NCBI GenBank assembly: GCA_010015745.1
Contig: ML978231.1
Location: 102,503-166,502 of the forward strand
From: Setomelanomma holmii
Lineage: Eukaryota > Ascomycota > Dothideomycetes > Pleosporales > Phaeosphaeriaceae
Reading direction: 5' to 3'
Length of the DNA stretch: 64,000 nucleotides
The notes under the pieces are model-generated. The model was given only the letters and a program-made list of their open reading frames with translations, ran no database searches and was not told where the DNA came from. Both the position numbers and the translations under genes were made by a program. Shown here piece by piece: positions 22,099 through 32,220 of this stretch (position 1 is its first letter; each line of letters begins with the position of its first letter).

Positions 22099-22808
22099 GC
22101 TTCTAGAAGTGGCGAAGAATACAAGAGGCTCGTAGCGATGCAGTTAGAGATCAATCGCGTCGGGAATTGTCGTGCAGCTCTGCGTGAAGCTCAGAATCGA
22201 TGCGCTGGGATGGCCTTTTTGATGGCGAGCTACCCCAGACCTTTCTAGATGAAGGGCCGTGGTGCAGTCATGATTTTGCGATGATGTTTCAAGCGAGCCA
22301 GGTCGCCCCAGATTCCTTCGGTCCTACAGCTGTCGTCTTCCCCAGGCCCCAGGTTCAGTCAGGTCGAGAGCCGACGATACCGGATAGGGGCGGGTTAGCT
22401 TGGCACTTGGGCGCTCCCGAACGAATGGGAACCAGGGCTAGCGTTCGAGCGGAGAACGTTGTTGGAAGGTCATCCGATGTGTGGCTCGTAGCGAGCCTGA
22501 GCCTGTGCCAATAAGCGAAGTTCTTGGTCGCTTGGGTATACATGCTCGCCTCGAGCGGACTCTGGCTCCGTCAAACGCCCTGCACCCACCCAACAGCCCC
22601 GCCAAATCATGTATCTCGCATCGTTCTCCGATGAGGGGAGGGCTCTCGGGAATGGCCGAAGACGAATTTGTCGCCACAAATGTCGCGGGGTCGGAGGTCG
22701 CTTTGTACTTAAAGTGTTTGAGGTCCTGGCTCACTGATGTCTCTTCTGCACCTTCTCACCTCACAGGAGCTTCCTTGGCCAGACTTACTCACATCTTCAT
22801 ATATTTCA
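22099..22808. promoter_or_regulatory. Divergent promoter of transporter and SDR
   Basis: Both neighbours start away from this stretch, so it must drive both. CGG/CCG triplets that a Zn2Cys6 factor could bind occur repeatedly (for example around 22371-22393 and 22555-22600). They are too common here to name a site. No other gene is seen. Confidence 0.5.
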
Positions 22809-23714
22809 ATGTCTCCTTCCACGATCATCCCCGATCTTGCGCAGGCACCTGCTGCAGCTCCTAGAAGCCAGAACGGCAACGTCACTCAGGTCGAGCAATC
22901 CGTGCCAAACCCGGTGTACATTTCGACCCAGCCCAATGAAGACTTCGACTGGAAAATCAGCTTGAAGGGCAAAGTCGTAGCCATCACAGGCGCAAACCGA
23001 GGAATCGGTCTTGGACTTGCGACTGTCTGCCTTGCGAACGAAGCAAAGGAGGTTTACTCTCTCGATCTGTTCGAGCCAGGCGAGGAATTCCTGGCCCTCT
23101 CGAAAGCCAACCCCAAGCGCTTGAGGTACCTCAAATGCGATGTGACTTCTGAGGATAGCGTTATCAAGGTTATCAATGAGATCGTCGCACAGTCGGGTCG
23201 TATCGACGGCATGATTGCCAACGCAGGCAGGACGAAGCACCAGCCCGCCTTGAACTTCGACCGACCGCAGCTCGAGCAGCTCTTCAACCTCAACGTTTTC
23301 GGCGCCTACTTCTGCGCAACCGCCGCTGCAAAGAAGTTCATTGAGCTCGGAATCAAGGGCTCAATTGTCTTTACCGCGTCCATGACTTCATACCGACCGA
23401 ACCGCGCTGCACCGTCTGCGCCATATGGAGGCACTAAGGGTGCTGTCCGCAACATGGCGCACACATTGGCCATGGAGTGGGCTAAGCACGGTATCCGTGT
23501 CAACTCCATCTCACCTGGTTTGGTTCGCACTCAGATGACATACTTTGTCGACCAGAGCCCAGACTGGAATTTGAAGATGCAGTACTACGGTGGTATGCCT
23601 CGCTTGGCGGATCCCAGGGAGTTGGGTGGCGCCTACGTGTACCTTCTGTCGGATTGTGCGAGCTACACGACTGGTATCGACATCCCAGTGGCCGGCATCG
23701 TCGGTGCATGGTAG
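22809..23714 (+). CDS. SDR oxidoreductase, sorbose reductase / polyol dehydrogenase-like (301 aa)
   Basis: Single exon. I choose the ATG at 22809 (MSPSTIIPD); the frame is open 24 residues further up without support. It is a classical short-chain dehydrogenase: cofactor motif TGANRGIG at 60-67, an NAG motif in ANAGRTKH, a catalytic Ser in VFTASMTS, YGGTK as the Tyr-x3-Lys pair, and a PGLVRTQM loop. The closest known type is the fungal L-sorbose/xylulose reductase and D-arabinitol dehydrogenase group, which use NADP(H) on ketoses and polyols. The roughly 45-residue N-terminal extension before the Rossmann fold is typical of that group. It probably forms a pathway with the neighbouring transporter and aldolase. 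Confidence 0.9.
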   Translation: MSPSTIIPDLAQAPAAAPRSQNGNVTQVEQSVPNPVYISTQPNEDFDWKISLKGKVVAITGANRGIGLGLATVCLANEAKEVYSLDLFEPGEEFLALSKANPKRLRYLKCDVTSEDSVIKVINEIVAQSGRIDGMIANAGRTKHQPALNFDRPQLEQLFNLNVFGAYFCATAAAKKFIELGIKGSIVFTASMTSYRPNRAAPSAPYGGTKGAVRNMAHTLAMEWAKHGIRVNSISPGLVRTQMTYFVDQSPDWNLKMQYYGGMPRLADPRELGGAYVYLLSDCASYTTGIDIPVAGIVGAW

Positions 23715-24371
23715 ATGTTGTTCGTTGTCCGCTCGCATTTGCTGCATTGGGAGGAGTTTGGGCGGCCAATTGCCATTGGTCTCATAGAATGAATGTTACG
23801 ATTCTCCATGCCTGAGCTTTGTTTCAATTACGAAATGGCTGAATCAGATTGTGTGATGCATTCTGTGTGGTGATGAAAGTTATTTGTTTGTCGTGGGTTA
23901 GTGGACAAAGGAAGCAGCAACCGTCCTCGCGAACTTGGCGCCATTCCTTCGTCTTAGTGTCATCCTTCTACAGCTTGTACCTGCACAGCGTCAAGTCTGT
24001 AACTCGCGCTGAAACCCATGAACTGCCATGTTCTTCTTCGAGGTTGCACCCAGTCCATTTGCGCCTCATCTGCACATCTTCATTTCAGCCGTGTGTCTGG
24101 CTTTCCGCTGCAGAACAGCCGAACTAATGCGGGCCGCCTGAGGCTTGAAAACGCCAACAAACTTTGCGCCAACTCCCAGATGAACGATGAGGCGTTGTCG
24201 TGTGGCTCGTGGCCGCCAGCACAGAGAAAGGCTGCCGAATTGCCGGAGATTTCAAGGCCCTGAAGTGCGCGTCTGCACCCCACATCTCGCACTTCAGCAT
24301 TTCCATCGCCCCCGAAGCGAACACCCGAACCTCGAAGCGAAGTCACGCAGCATGCGCAGTCCCCATTGGCG
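23715..24371. promoter_or_regulatory. Intergenic region upstream of the Zn2Cys6 regulator
   Basis: No gene recognised. Frames on both strands are short and overlap each other. It should hold the regulator's promoter and 5' leader. Confidence 0.4.
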
Positions 24372-26358
24372 ATGCCCATCACGTCCACAGGTGTTCCCAA
24401 GCCTCGGAAACCGCGCCCTTCACGCGCGAGAGGCTTGCGGACGACTACAGGATGGTAAGGACCCTTGATTTAACTCTTTCCACCTGCAACGCGCGCATCG
24501 CCCGAATCGCTTCCAGCTCGCTGGGTCTTTCTGCGTGCTCGATCCATGTCTTGGGTACTCAAGTGTCAGGCATGGGATACCAAAGCTAATCGTTGTAGTC
24601 TCACGTGTCGCAAGAGACGCGTGAAGTGTGACGAGACGCGTCCGCGTTGTGTGACTTGCGCAAAGTCTGACAGAGAATGTCTCTATGCGTCAAGTACTGA
24701 ACCCAAGTCGCCCTCGCAGCCCAATGGATCTGATGCAGCATCCAAGTCTGGGTCAGCGCCGGCTGCTGAGAGCACTGCGACGGCATCTGTGGTTTCTCCT
24801 GCTACGACGAGAAAGCCGTTCACAGGCGATCTCGATCCGCAGTTATTCACCAACTCACCAGAGTTGATGTTTGATTCACCCCTTACCAACGTCAATTCTA
24901 TGCCATCTCCCAACTCCGCGCCGCTAGAATGGTACGATTTGCTTGCGGAAGACGCCACCAACAATATCGACAAGTACAACTTGAACCTGGATCTTGATCG
25001 AGCGACCCTGTCCAGGCGGCAAAGCCCTGTCTCAGAAAGTGCGGTTGGCGCGGTCGTGCATCCCGGAATTCAGTCTCCTAAACACAATGGTGAACGAGCT
25101 GTCCGGTTGCACGAACAATGGAATACCCCAGACAACATCCCTTTGACTGATGACGAGCTGCATCTATTGCGTCACTACATCAGTGTCATCGGTCCCATAC
25201 TAGACTTGTGTGATCCATTGAAACAGTTTTCGACCACGGTGCCACGCCTGGCCGTACACAACGCGGGTGTGTTGAAGTCACTCCTCGCAGTAGCAGCACG
25301 GCATCAAGCTCTGCTTGTTGAGCCTCAACAGTCGCAACATCCCATGTTCTCTCCATCACAGGAGTCAAATGTTGCTGACAATAATAATATGGCCAACCCT
25401 CTTCTCCAGGTCGCTACGCAATATTACTACGAATGTCTGCACTACCTCTCGCAGAATCTATTATATCCTGCATACTCTAAGTCTCAAGAGATTGTTGCTA
25501 CAGCACTACTCATAAGCACCTACGAGATGTTCGATGCCGAGGGAGAGTGTAGTAATGGAGCCTGGGAGAGACATCTGCGAGGTATCTTCTGGATTCAACG
25601 ATCCCAGAATAACAATGGAGAATGCAAAGATGCGCTAAGGAGGGCCTGCTGGTGGCAGTGGATCCGCCAGGATATCTGGGTAGCGTTTCGCGAAGGGCGT
25701 CGAGTCTTGACTATATGGCGACCGACTCGACGCTTGATGGATCTGAGTCCAGACGAACTTTGCCTCAGGATAGTGTATATTACTGGGAGATGTGTCGACT
25801 TTGCTGCGAACGAGAAGAAATACGATATAACCACGCGGATTGACCAGGGTCAGAAACTATTACAGGCGCTCGAAGACTGGTACCGCGCTTTGCCTCCATC
25901 GTTCCAGCCAATCTACAAGGTCCCCTCAATCGAGCCTGGCAGCCTCTTCACACCCATATGGGTACATCCGCCATCGTATGCTGCTGCTATTCAGACATTC
26001 CACTTCGCCAAAATCATCGTCTTGATCAATCAACCTTCCATGGGTGGTATGGACGAATTTCGAGTTCGGCAGCGCTTTCTTGATGAAAGTGTGGAAACGA
26101 TATGTGGCATTGCGATGATGCATCAGAGCAAAGATTTACCAAGCGCTTTTGTGGACTATCAGGCTCTGTACGCAGGTTAGTTTTGCTTCATATGAGATGG
26201 CGATGTAGAGACTGACACGTTCAGCTGGCCTTTGCGTACAGGATCCGAACAAGCAAGCAGCAATCCTACAACTACTGGAAAAGACACTCGATATCACCAA
26301 GTATCCTCCCAATAGCTTACTCACAGATCTCACAAATTACTGGAGAGCTGAGTCATGA
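24372..26358 (+). CDS. Zn2Cys6 fungal transcription factor (597 aa)
   Basis: Exons are 24372-24454, 24599-26175 and 26225-26358. The 144-nt first intron (GTAAGG...GTTGTAG) splits the first cysteine pair; joining the exons gives TGCLTCRKRRVKCDE, so the cluster Cys28-Cys31-Cys38-Cys45-Cys48-Cys55 is complete with normal spacing. Without this splice the motif would have a wrong CX3C spacing, which decides the start at 24372. Residues 190-590 form the helical middle homology region of fungal-specific factors (ISTYEMFDAEGECSNGAWERHLRG...). The last exon ends TNYWRAES. It is nuclear, and by position is probably the local regulator of the transporter, SDR and aldolase genes. Confidence 0.88.
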
Positions 26359-27070
26359 AAGAAAGTGGTTCGCTGGTGCATCAACCCTGTTAAGACGTTG
26401 CATCATATATTGTCAGGAAGAACCGTGCTTTCGAAAGAGCGGCGATACACCATTCGTACAGGTGCACCCGCAGGTTATCAAACAGATGAGAAGACATCAC
26501 GCGTCCCAACAGGCTGGTTTGAGCGGTCTTGTCGGCGGGAGGGTCACGTTGCGAGGCACCGACCTCGAGATCGGGACGTGTCACCATCGAAACATGAATC
26601 AGGCGCTTCGTAGTCGACGACACAGTGGGATCCAGACTGCATCGTGGCATTGAAGACGGGTTCGAGGATGGGGGAAGAAGCGGGGTGTGTTCCAGCGCCA
26701 TGCAGATAGTGGCTGCCGATCGTTGGGATATTGTGCCTCGTTACGAGGCAAATTCTCCAGAAACCTGTCTGCTCCGTTCCCAGCAACGACGCTTGCAAGC
26801 CATGTGCGGGGTCGGCTCCACCGTCGCGAACCATCAGCAGCTCGATGCGGCAGCCAATGGCAGTTTAGGAACGCCGCAGCATCCCCGCATGGAGTATGCC
26901 GTGAGCTACGGCACCGGCGAGCATGCATCTCTCTTGTTGTGGTTCCGAGATGTGATTCCGGCTACGAGGAGTGGTAGTTGCGGATTCACACCACCGCGAC
27001 CATATCACTGTTCAGGACATTCCGACTGTCTCATTGTATCCAACATTTTGGGGTTTCGGACGGTGCGACC
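26359..27070. other. Unresolved 0.7 kb between regulator and aldolase
   Basis: Several overlapping frames of 90-150 codons exist on both strands, with no stops over unusual lengths but no recognisable domain and no consistent splice chain. It may be promoter and leader for the aldolase or a decayed gene of the cluster. Confidence 0.3.
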
Positions 27071-28055
27071 ATGGGGATAGGTAAAGATAACCGAACACTG
27101 CAGATCTTGAATGCAGCAGCTGCAGGGAAATACGGAGTGCTCTCAGCCATTGCGTATGCATGAATCCTGTTCTGAAGGAAAAACCTGTCTAACAACATTC
27201 AGCTACAACATCGAGCAGCTGGAAGCTCTAGTTCGCGCCGCAGAAGCAAAGCGCTCACCATTGATCATCCAACTCTTTCCGTACACGCTCAAGCAATTGC
27301 CTCTCCTCGCACACACCGCAGCGCATGCTGTCAAGACTGCAAGCGTACCTCTCAGCTTACACATCGATCATGCGCAAAATGTGGAGCATATCCGTGAAAT
27401 TATCGCAACATTACCTGTAGACTCCATCATGGTGGACATGTCGCATTACGACAAGGCCGAGAATCTCGAGAAGACGAGGATTCTGACGAAAGAGTGCCAC
27501 GAGCGAGGCATCGCAGTCGAGGCGGAGAGCGGCAGGATAGAAGGTGGTGAGGATGGCATTGCAGATACCGGTAATCTCGAAGGTACGCGCACAATCCTGA
27601 CTTCAATCTATGCGCAAGCTCTAACAAATTACGCAGCACTCTTCACATCCCCATCAGACGTGGACAACTTCATCGCCGCCGGCATCGACATCCTCGCTCC
27701 CTCCATCGGCAACGTGCACGGCGATTACGGTCCGAGCGGTCCCAAACAAGGGCAACTACACTACGACCGACTTGAAGCCATCGATAAGCAAATCGACAAC
27801 CACGTGCTCATTGCTTTGCATGGCACCAACGATTTTCCGCCCGAGGTGATGCAAAGGTGCATAAGGTCAGGTGCAATCAAGCTGAATGTGAACAAGCTGT
27901 TGTTGGAAGTGGGCAATGAGGTGCTAAGGAAGAATGCGGGAACGTGGTCGATACCGAAGTTGATTGATGAGCAGATAACGGTTATTCAGGCGGAGACGGA
28001 GAGGTGGATGGACATTTGCGGGAGTAGTGGGAAGGCGCCAGAGAAGGCACCTTGA
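27071..28055 (+). CDS. Class II (zinc) ketose-bisphosphate aldolase-like enzyme (293 aa)
   Basis: Exons are 27071-27153, 27203-27582 and 27637-28055. The 54-nt second intron (GTACGC...CTAAC...ACGCAG) keeps the frame, but its removal restores NLEALFTSPSDV, so I include it. Family features: HIDHAQN at 81-87 (catalytic Asp83 and zinc His84), EAESGRIEGGEDG, SIGNVHGDYGPSGP (zinc His) and KLNVNK near the phosphate site. It belongs to the FbaA/KbaY/GatY superfamily, which cleaves fructose- or tagatose-type phosphates into triose units. It is shorter than glycolytic fungal Fba (about 360 aa), so a catabolic role in the neighbouring pathway is more likely than glycolysis. Confidence 0.88.
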
Positions 28056-28370
28056 GTTTTTGATGCGAATTTCACCCTGGTCATAAGATTTCAAAGTGGT
28101 TTAAAGCCTGATCTTCGTGTTCGTGAGCATGGAGCGTGTGCTAAGCAAGAGTTCCTAACTTACCCCACATTAGTCCCGCACACATGCCCACATCACCCGT
28201 CAATATTCTCTTTGTACAAGGCCTCTCTGCGCACTCTCTTACCTGCCCATCACTTCCGTTCGATAGTATATATACGATAAAATTTGCAGACTATCATAAA
28301 ATAACTGGTTTTGTAGTGTTAGTATCCCTGATCCCAACACTTACAACTTGCCCCCGCTAACTCGCCTTCC
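28056..28370. other. Spacer downstream of aldolase
   Basis: AT-rich 3' flank of the aldolase gene; no gene recognised before the tRNA-like relic. Confidence 0.4.
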
Positions 28371-28451
28371 AGGTAGCGGTTATCACTCCGGATTCTGATC
28401 TCCCAAAATCAGCGTCTTCCGGCAACCCCGGTTCGATTCCGGGCAAGACCT
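28371..28451 (+). ncRNA. tRNA-Gln(CUG)-like relic with intron, 5' end degenerate
   Basis: The 3' two thirds fold as a tRNA. The anticodon stem is 28388-28392 with 28418-28422, and the loop TTCTGAT has anticodon CTG at 28395-28397. An 18-nt intron (28399-28416) starts exactly after position 37. The T-arm is 28427-28443 (CCCGG, TTCGATT loop, CCGGG), followed by a CAAGACC acceptor strand. A D-loop AGCGGTTA is visible. However, the D-stem is mismatched and no GGTCTTG partner exists upstream, so the acceptor stem cannot form. It is probably a tRNA gene whose 5' end was replaced. Confidence 0.5.
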
Positions 28452-28530
28452 AATATTTCTTTTGCTTCTTTTTGCTCTTCTTTTATGCTTGAGGGTGCAT
28501 TCTGACGCATCGAGTATGGGATTCGGGTGG

Positions 28531-28582
28531 GGTCCTGCCCAGAATCGAACCGGTATATATTTTTTGCTGGCGGGGCAGGGCC
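28531..28582 (-). ncRNA. Internally deleted tRNA-like relic
   Basis: On the minus strand, a T-arm (CCGGTTCGATTCTGGG) and acceptor strand CAGGACC closely resemble those of the plus-strand relic 80 bp away. A sequence GGCCCTG pairs with the acceptor strand at six of seven positions but lies only about 45 nt upstream, so the D- and anticodon arms are missing and replaced by an A-rich stretch. It is not expected to be a functional tRNA. Confidence 0.35.
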
Positions 28583-29600
28583 ATTTCTCAAACCATTAAC
28601 CACCACAACTTAGACTCGACGGATTAGACGTCAGATATACGAGTTCTTGTTGAATTTGATCAGGAAGATTTGTTAGTCAGCTTAGATTCGCAACATGCGT
28701 CTCGACAGCACATCCGCAACCGTGATACGCCCCCGCGAAATTAACCAATGTATAAGAGCTTCGCTATGCATCAACGCATCTTCCATACACGAATGAGCTC
28801 TCCCCAAGTCTGTCATCAATGTTTATCACGTTCACGAGAAATTGATGACCTGTGGAGAATCTTCTGGCCCTCTATGATAGAGGGCTTGTACAGTACCGAG
28901 AACCTTCTGGGCCCTCCATAACCTACGCACTTAACATCACAAAGGCCTTGCGGGTTATCGTGCAACATCTGAAGATGGCCGATCTTGGCCAACTTTGCTT
29001 GTGTTGCACATCACCGTGATGGCCATCGAAGACGATGGTAGATGGCGATAGAACTACTTCCAGCTGCGCGTCAGCGACTCTACCCGAGAGCGATCGGTAT
29101 GTTGTAAGCATGTCGTCCTCGGCGGGATCCAGACTGACACTCACACCACTCGAAACGGCCTCAGGGTATTCTTGTCTCTTCCGGGCAACCGAGATGCCGT
29201 TCCATGCGTTAGGTTTCTCGGGCTTCGCATTCCGCACCTCCTTGCTTTGGTCGGTCAGGCTCGGATTTGAGACTTGTAGCTGTAGACACAGCCGCCGAGC
29301 CTCGTGAGGGCGATGCACACCCAGAAGTGAGGTCCAATTTGCACCGACCTCGTCCAGCGCCGTCTGCGTAGTTTGGTCCGCATCGTAAGCATCTTTTTAT
29401 TGAAGCCGCACCCTGTGTGAGTAGGATTTGCCATCACTGATCAGTTCTGTTCATGGCTGCGATAATAGCCTCAATTGATATATCGTAAACTTCGCAGCTG
29501 TTGCCCGTTAGACTGTGCAGCAACATCGAAAGGCTCTCGAGATTCGGCCGGCTACAACCGACAACGTGTAGGAGACGTCTCTGGGACCGCTGCAGTTAAG
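28583..29600. other. 1 kb without recognised gene
   Basis: Contains a small perfect hairpin (GCCCTCTA, TGA, TAGAGGGC near 28869) and short frames without domains. It probably consists of decayed repeats between the tRNA relics and the hAT-like element. Confidence 0.4.
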
Positions 29601-29780
29601 CAGACTTGTCAACAAGCCAGCCAAGCCAGCCAGCGCCTTCGGCTTAGCTTGAGCTTGATTGTTGGCAGCATTGGCTGGCTTGTTAGGCTGTTTTAGGCGG
29701 CTTCGCTTGAAGCTGGCTTGTTTGGCTTGCAGGCTTGATTGTATATTATTCTTGGTGTTGCAAATTAACGTCCTCGGCAG

Positions 29781-29936
29781 ACTCCGCAACAAGCAATTAA
29801 GTGGGGCTCAGAAGGTCTGGCTTGACTTGATTGATTACCTATTTGAGCTAGTAGCTGCCTATAGAGGCTTAACTCCTACCTAGATAGGTAAGTGGGTCTC
29901 TGAAGGTGAACGGATTGACTTGCTTGTTGCGGACTG
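29781..29936. repeat. Small foldback element, copy 1 (156 bp)
   Basis: The ends are inverted (left ACTCCGCAACAAGCAA; the right end matches its reverse complement at 15 of 16 bases). It shares the CGCAACAAGCAA end motif and an inner TGATTGATTACC with the larger palindrome at 30985. It sits inside the hAT-like element. Confidence 0.5.
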
Positions 29937-30984
29937 TGGCTGTTGTGCGACGTCCTCAGCGCCTTCTTAGGCTCTGGGTTAGCTATGGCAATAAGCTGTC
30001 GAAAAGCTGACGATTTGAACTCAGAGAGTGGGTAATTGTTCCCGAAACGCCAGCTGACAGCTGCTAGCCTAAAGCGCTGAGTATTAAAGCCAGAAAGCTC
30101 GTTAGCGACACTTTGAGTGACCTCAATCTTGCGGTCTTTAATTGTCTGCTAGAGAGCGCTTTTACTGCTACAGAAGTAGGTTTCTGAGGAGCACGATAGC
30201 TATGGCTGCGCTTGTTCTCCTCCAGGTCGCGAGTAGCTGCTGACGGCACTCGCGTCGTCTTATATATATGCCACTAAGACTCTTGTGCTTGTGGTAATAA
30301 GAGCACACACAAAAGATGCGATCTGGGTCCTTGAGCGACACTACGCGCCAGCTACAGCGGAAGACCTAGCTTCTTCTAGCTCTTTGAGACGCCAGCGGCT
30401 TCATATATCTCGGCAGACGCGTTCAATCGATGCTAGTAAGTCGTCCTCAAGGCCTGCGTCCATAGCTGTATCTATAGCTCTGTCGTCAACGGGAGTCTGA
30501 CGGAGCGATTGTTGCAACCTCGCTGCTCTTAGTAGACGCGACGAGCGCGTTTTCAGCTTGGGATTCGCTCAATCGCGACTCAAAGCTTGAGGCCTGGGAC
30601 GCTTCAAGTAGGGTTTTACGGGGCAACGGCTGTGGTGAAGATGGCTGAGTATTGACTGGGATAGGCTGGCTCTCAGTGCCTTTGACGCTAGAGACGCGTT
30701 TTTTTGTTGGCATGATAGCGACAGACGCAGTAACGATATAGCAATAGAGGCGGCAGCAGCAACACTAAAAACAAGTCGTGATAGAGTAGAGGATAGATAG
30801 GTTGGAGCGCAAAGCGTATAGAGCATAGAGGTGGCTAGGCAAAGGAGCCAAAAAAAGAAGATGGGACGGGTGCCTAAAAATAGCAAAAAGAAAGCAACTT
30901 GGCCAATCTGACTAGAGGCTCGAACTCTGCACCTTTGTATGCCGATAACCGACTAGAGCGAATCTGCGGGTTGGCTTGCCTCCA

Positions 30985-31108
30985 GAGTGCGCAACACGCA
31001 AGCGATAGGCAGATTGATTACCAAATTAGGACTATCACGGACCAGACAGTGGTCTTTGGAGGCCTAATACGGTAATCAATCTGCCTATCGCTTGCTTGTT
31101 GCGCACTC
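30985..31108. repeat. Near-perfect palindrome / foldback element, copy 2 (124 bp)
   Basis: Arms 30985-31022 and 31071-31108 are inverted copies of 38 bases with one mismatch. A further ATTAGG/CCTAAT pair extends the stem toward a roughly 32-base loop. This can form a long hairpin and resembles a MITE. Its arm ends match copy 1. Confidence 0.75.
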
Positions 31109-31413
31109 TACTTGCCTCTCACAACGAGGGCTTGAACGTATACACGTACACTAGTGGCGCTCCTGTGAGCTGTTTGGAAGGTCAATAACAGTACGGCAAA
31201 AATAATTAGTAACGTTATATATGTTATACTACAACACTAAAAAAGTATCGTGAGATCGCTCGTACTGCAACACCAACCGCCTCATCGCTCACCTCAATCA
31301 AGCCTTTCAAGCCTATCAAGCCAGCTTCCATCAGCAGCTTGACTTGATAGCACTATCAAGCCTCAAGCCAATCAAGCCAGCTCATCAAGCTAGCTTGATT
31401 GTTGACAGGTCTG

Positions 31414-32220
31414 TTGTTAAGTAGGTTGAGATCTTGCGTTAAATCCGTCCAAATGTTGTGTCAAGATATGCGGTGGAATGGGACTTGCAAGACGTGATGT
31501 TACGCGGTCAGGTTGGCTTCCAAGTCAGAGGCAGTGCTCTGGAAGGCTGCAGTGACTTGATGAGTGGTGCAAGTCATGAATTTCCTTCCGCCACTCGTCC
31601 TTCAGGTGTTCTTTCTCATCCTTTGGCAAGTCCTCGGTCTTCTTCGCCATGCGTGTGATTGTGCTGTCGGCGACAAATGAAGGAAGCATTGGCTCTACAT
31701 TGCTGATTTTGGATTACGCGCGTCTTGTTCGACGTGGGACGATACTATGAACCGATCTTCATCGCGATGAATATTGGGGCAGGCGCAAGCAGACGTTCTT
31801 GCATATCAACGAAAGTCATCTAGAGTTGAATCTCACGCTGTTGATAGCGGACACAGCCATAACCCGTGGACGCGCGAACACGAGTTCCGTTGAGTCGGGC
31901 CTTGCTGGCGGTCATTGGCAATAGCTATGATTTGCAGTTCGTCATCCCGACTCTGAACCAAAAACTCTCCTTCCTAAAGAACCCTTCCCCAAGCCACTGC
32001 CATTTGCTCATGCAGCTGTGCCACTGTCATGCATTTCCGACTCATCTAACTGATCTTTCACACCGAAGCTGAACCACTGGCGCTCACCGCACTAAATGTA
32101 CGATGAAAGACCGCATTCACATCCGTGCTCATTACCCAGATGAGCAGATATTTATCAAAGAATCTAAGGCATGGGTCGAGTGTTGCGTGCAGGCCTCGAC
32201 ATGACTGCATTCGTGATCTA
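31414..32220. other. 0.8 kb spacer left of the sugar transporter
   Basis: Short overlapping frames, no domain. The right part is probably the 3' untranslated region of the transporter. Confidence 0.4.

Larger units (their letters stand above)
29601..31413. mobile_element. Decayed hAT-like DNA transposon (1.8 kb)
   Basis: The ends form inverted repeats: the left end CAGACTTGTCAACAA (29601-29615) matches the reverse complement of the right end (31399-31413) at 14 of 15 bases. Both begin with CAG as hAT ends do. The flanks CAGTTAAG (29593-29600) and TTGTTAAG (31414-31421) look like an 8-bp target duplication with two changes. Many AAGCCAGC/GCTTGATT subterminal motifs crowd both ends. No full transposase is present; only a minus-strand frame near 30486-30713 (MPTKKRVSSVKGTES) could be an N-terminal remnant. 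It is non-autonomous or dead. Confidence 0.65.

Noticed and set aside
30064..30713. Minus-strand gene inside the hAT-like element
   Set aside because: Pieces such as MPTKKRVSSVKGTES look coding, but stops and frame changes follow and no hAT catalytic or dimerisation motif is visible.
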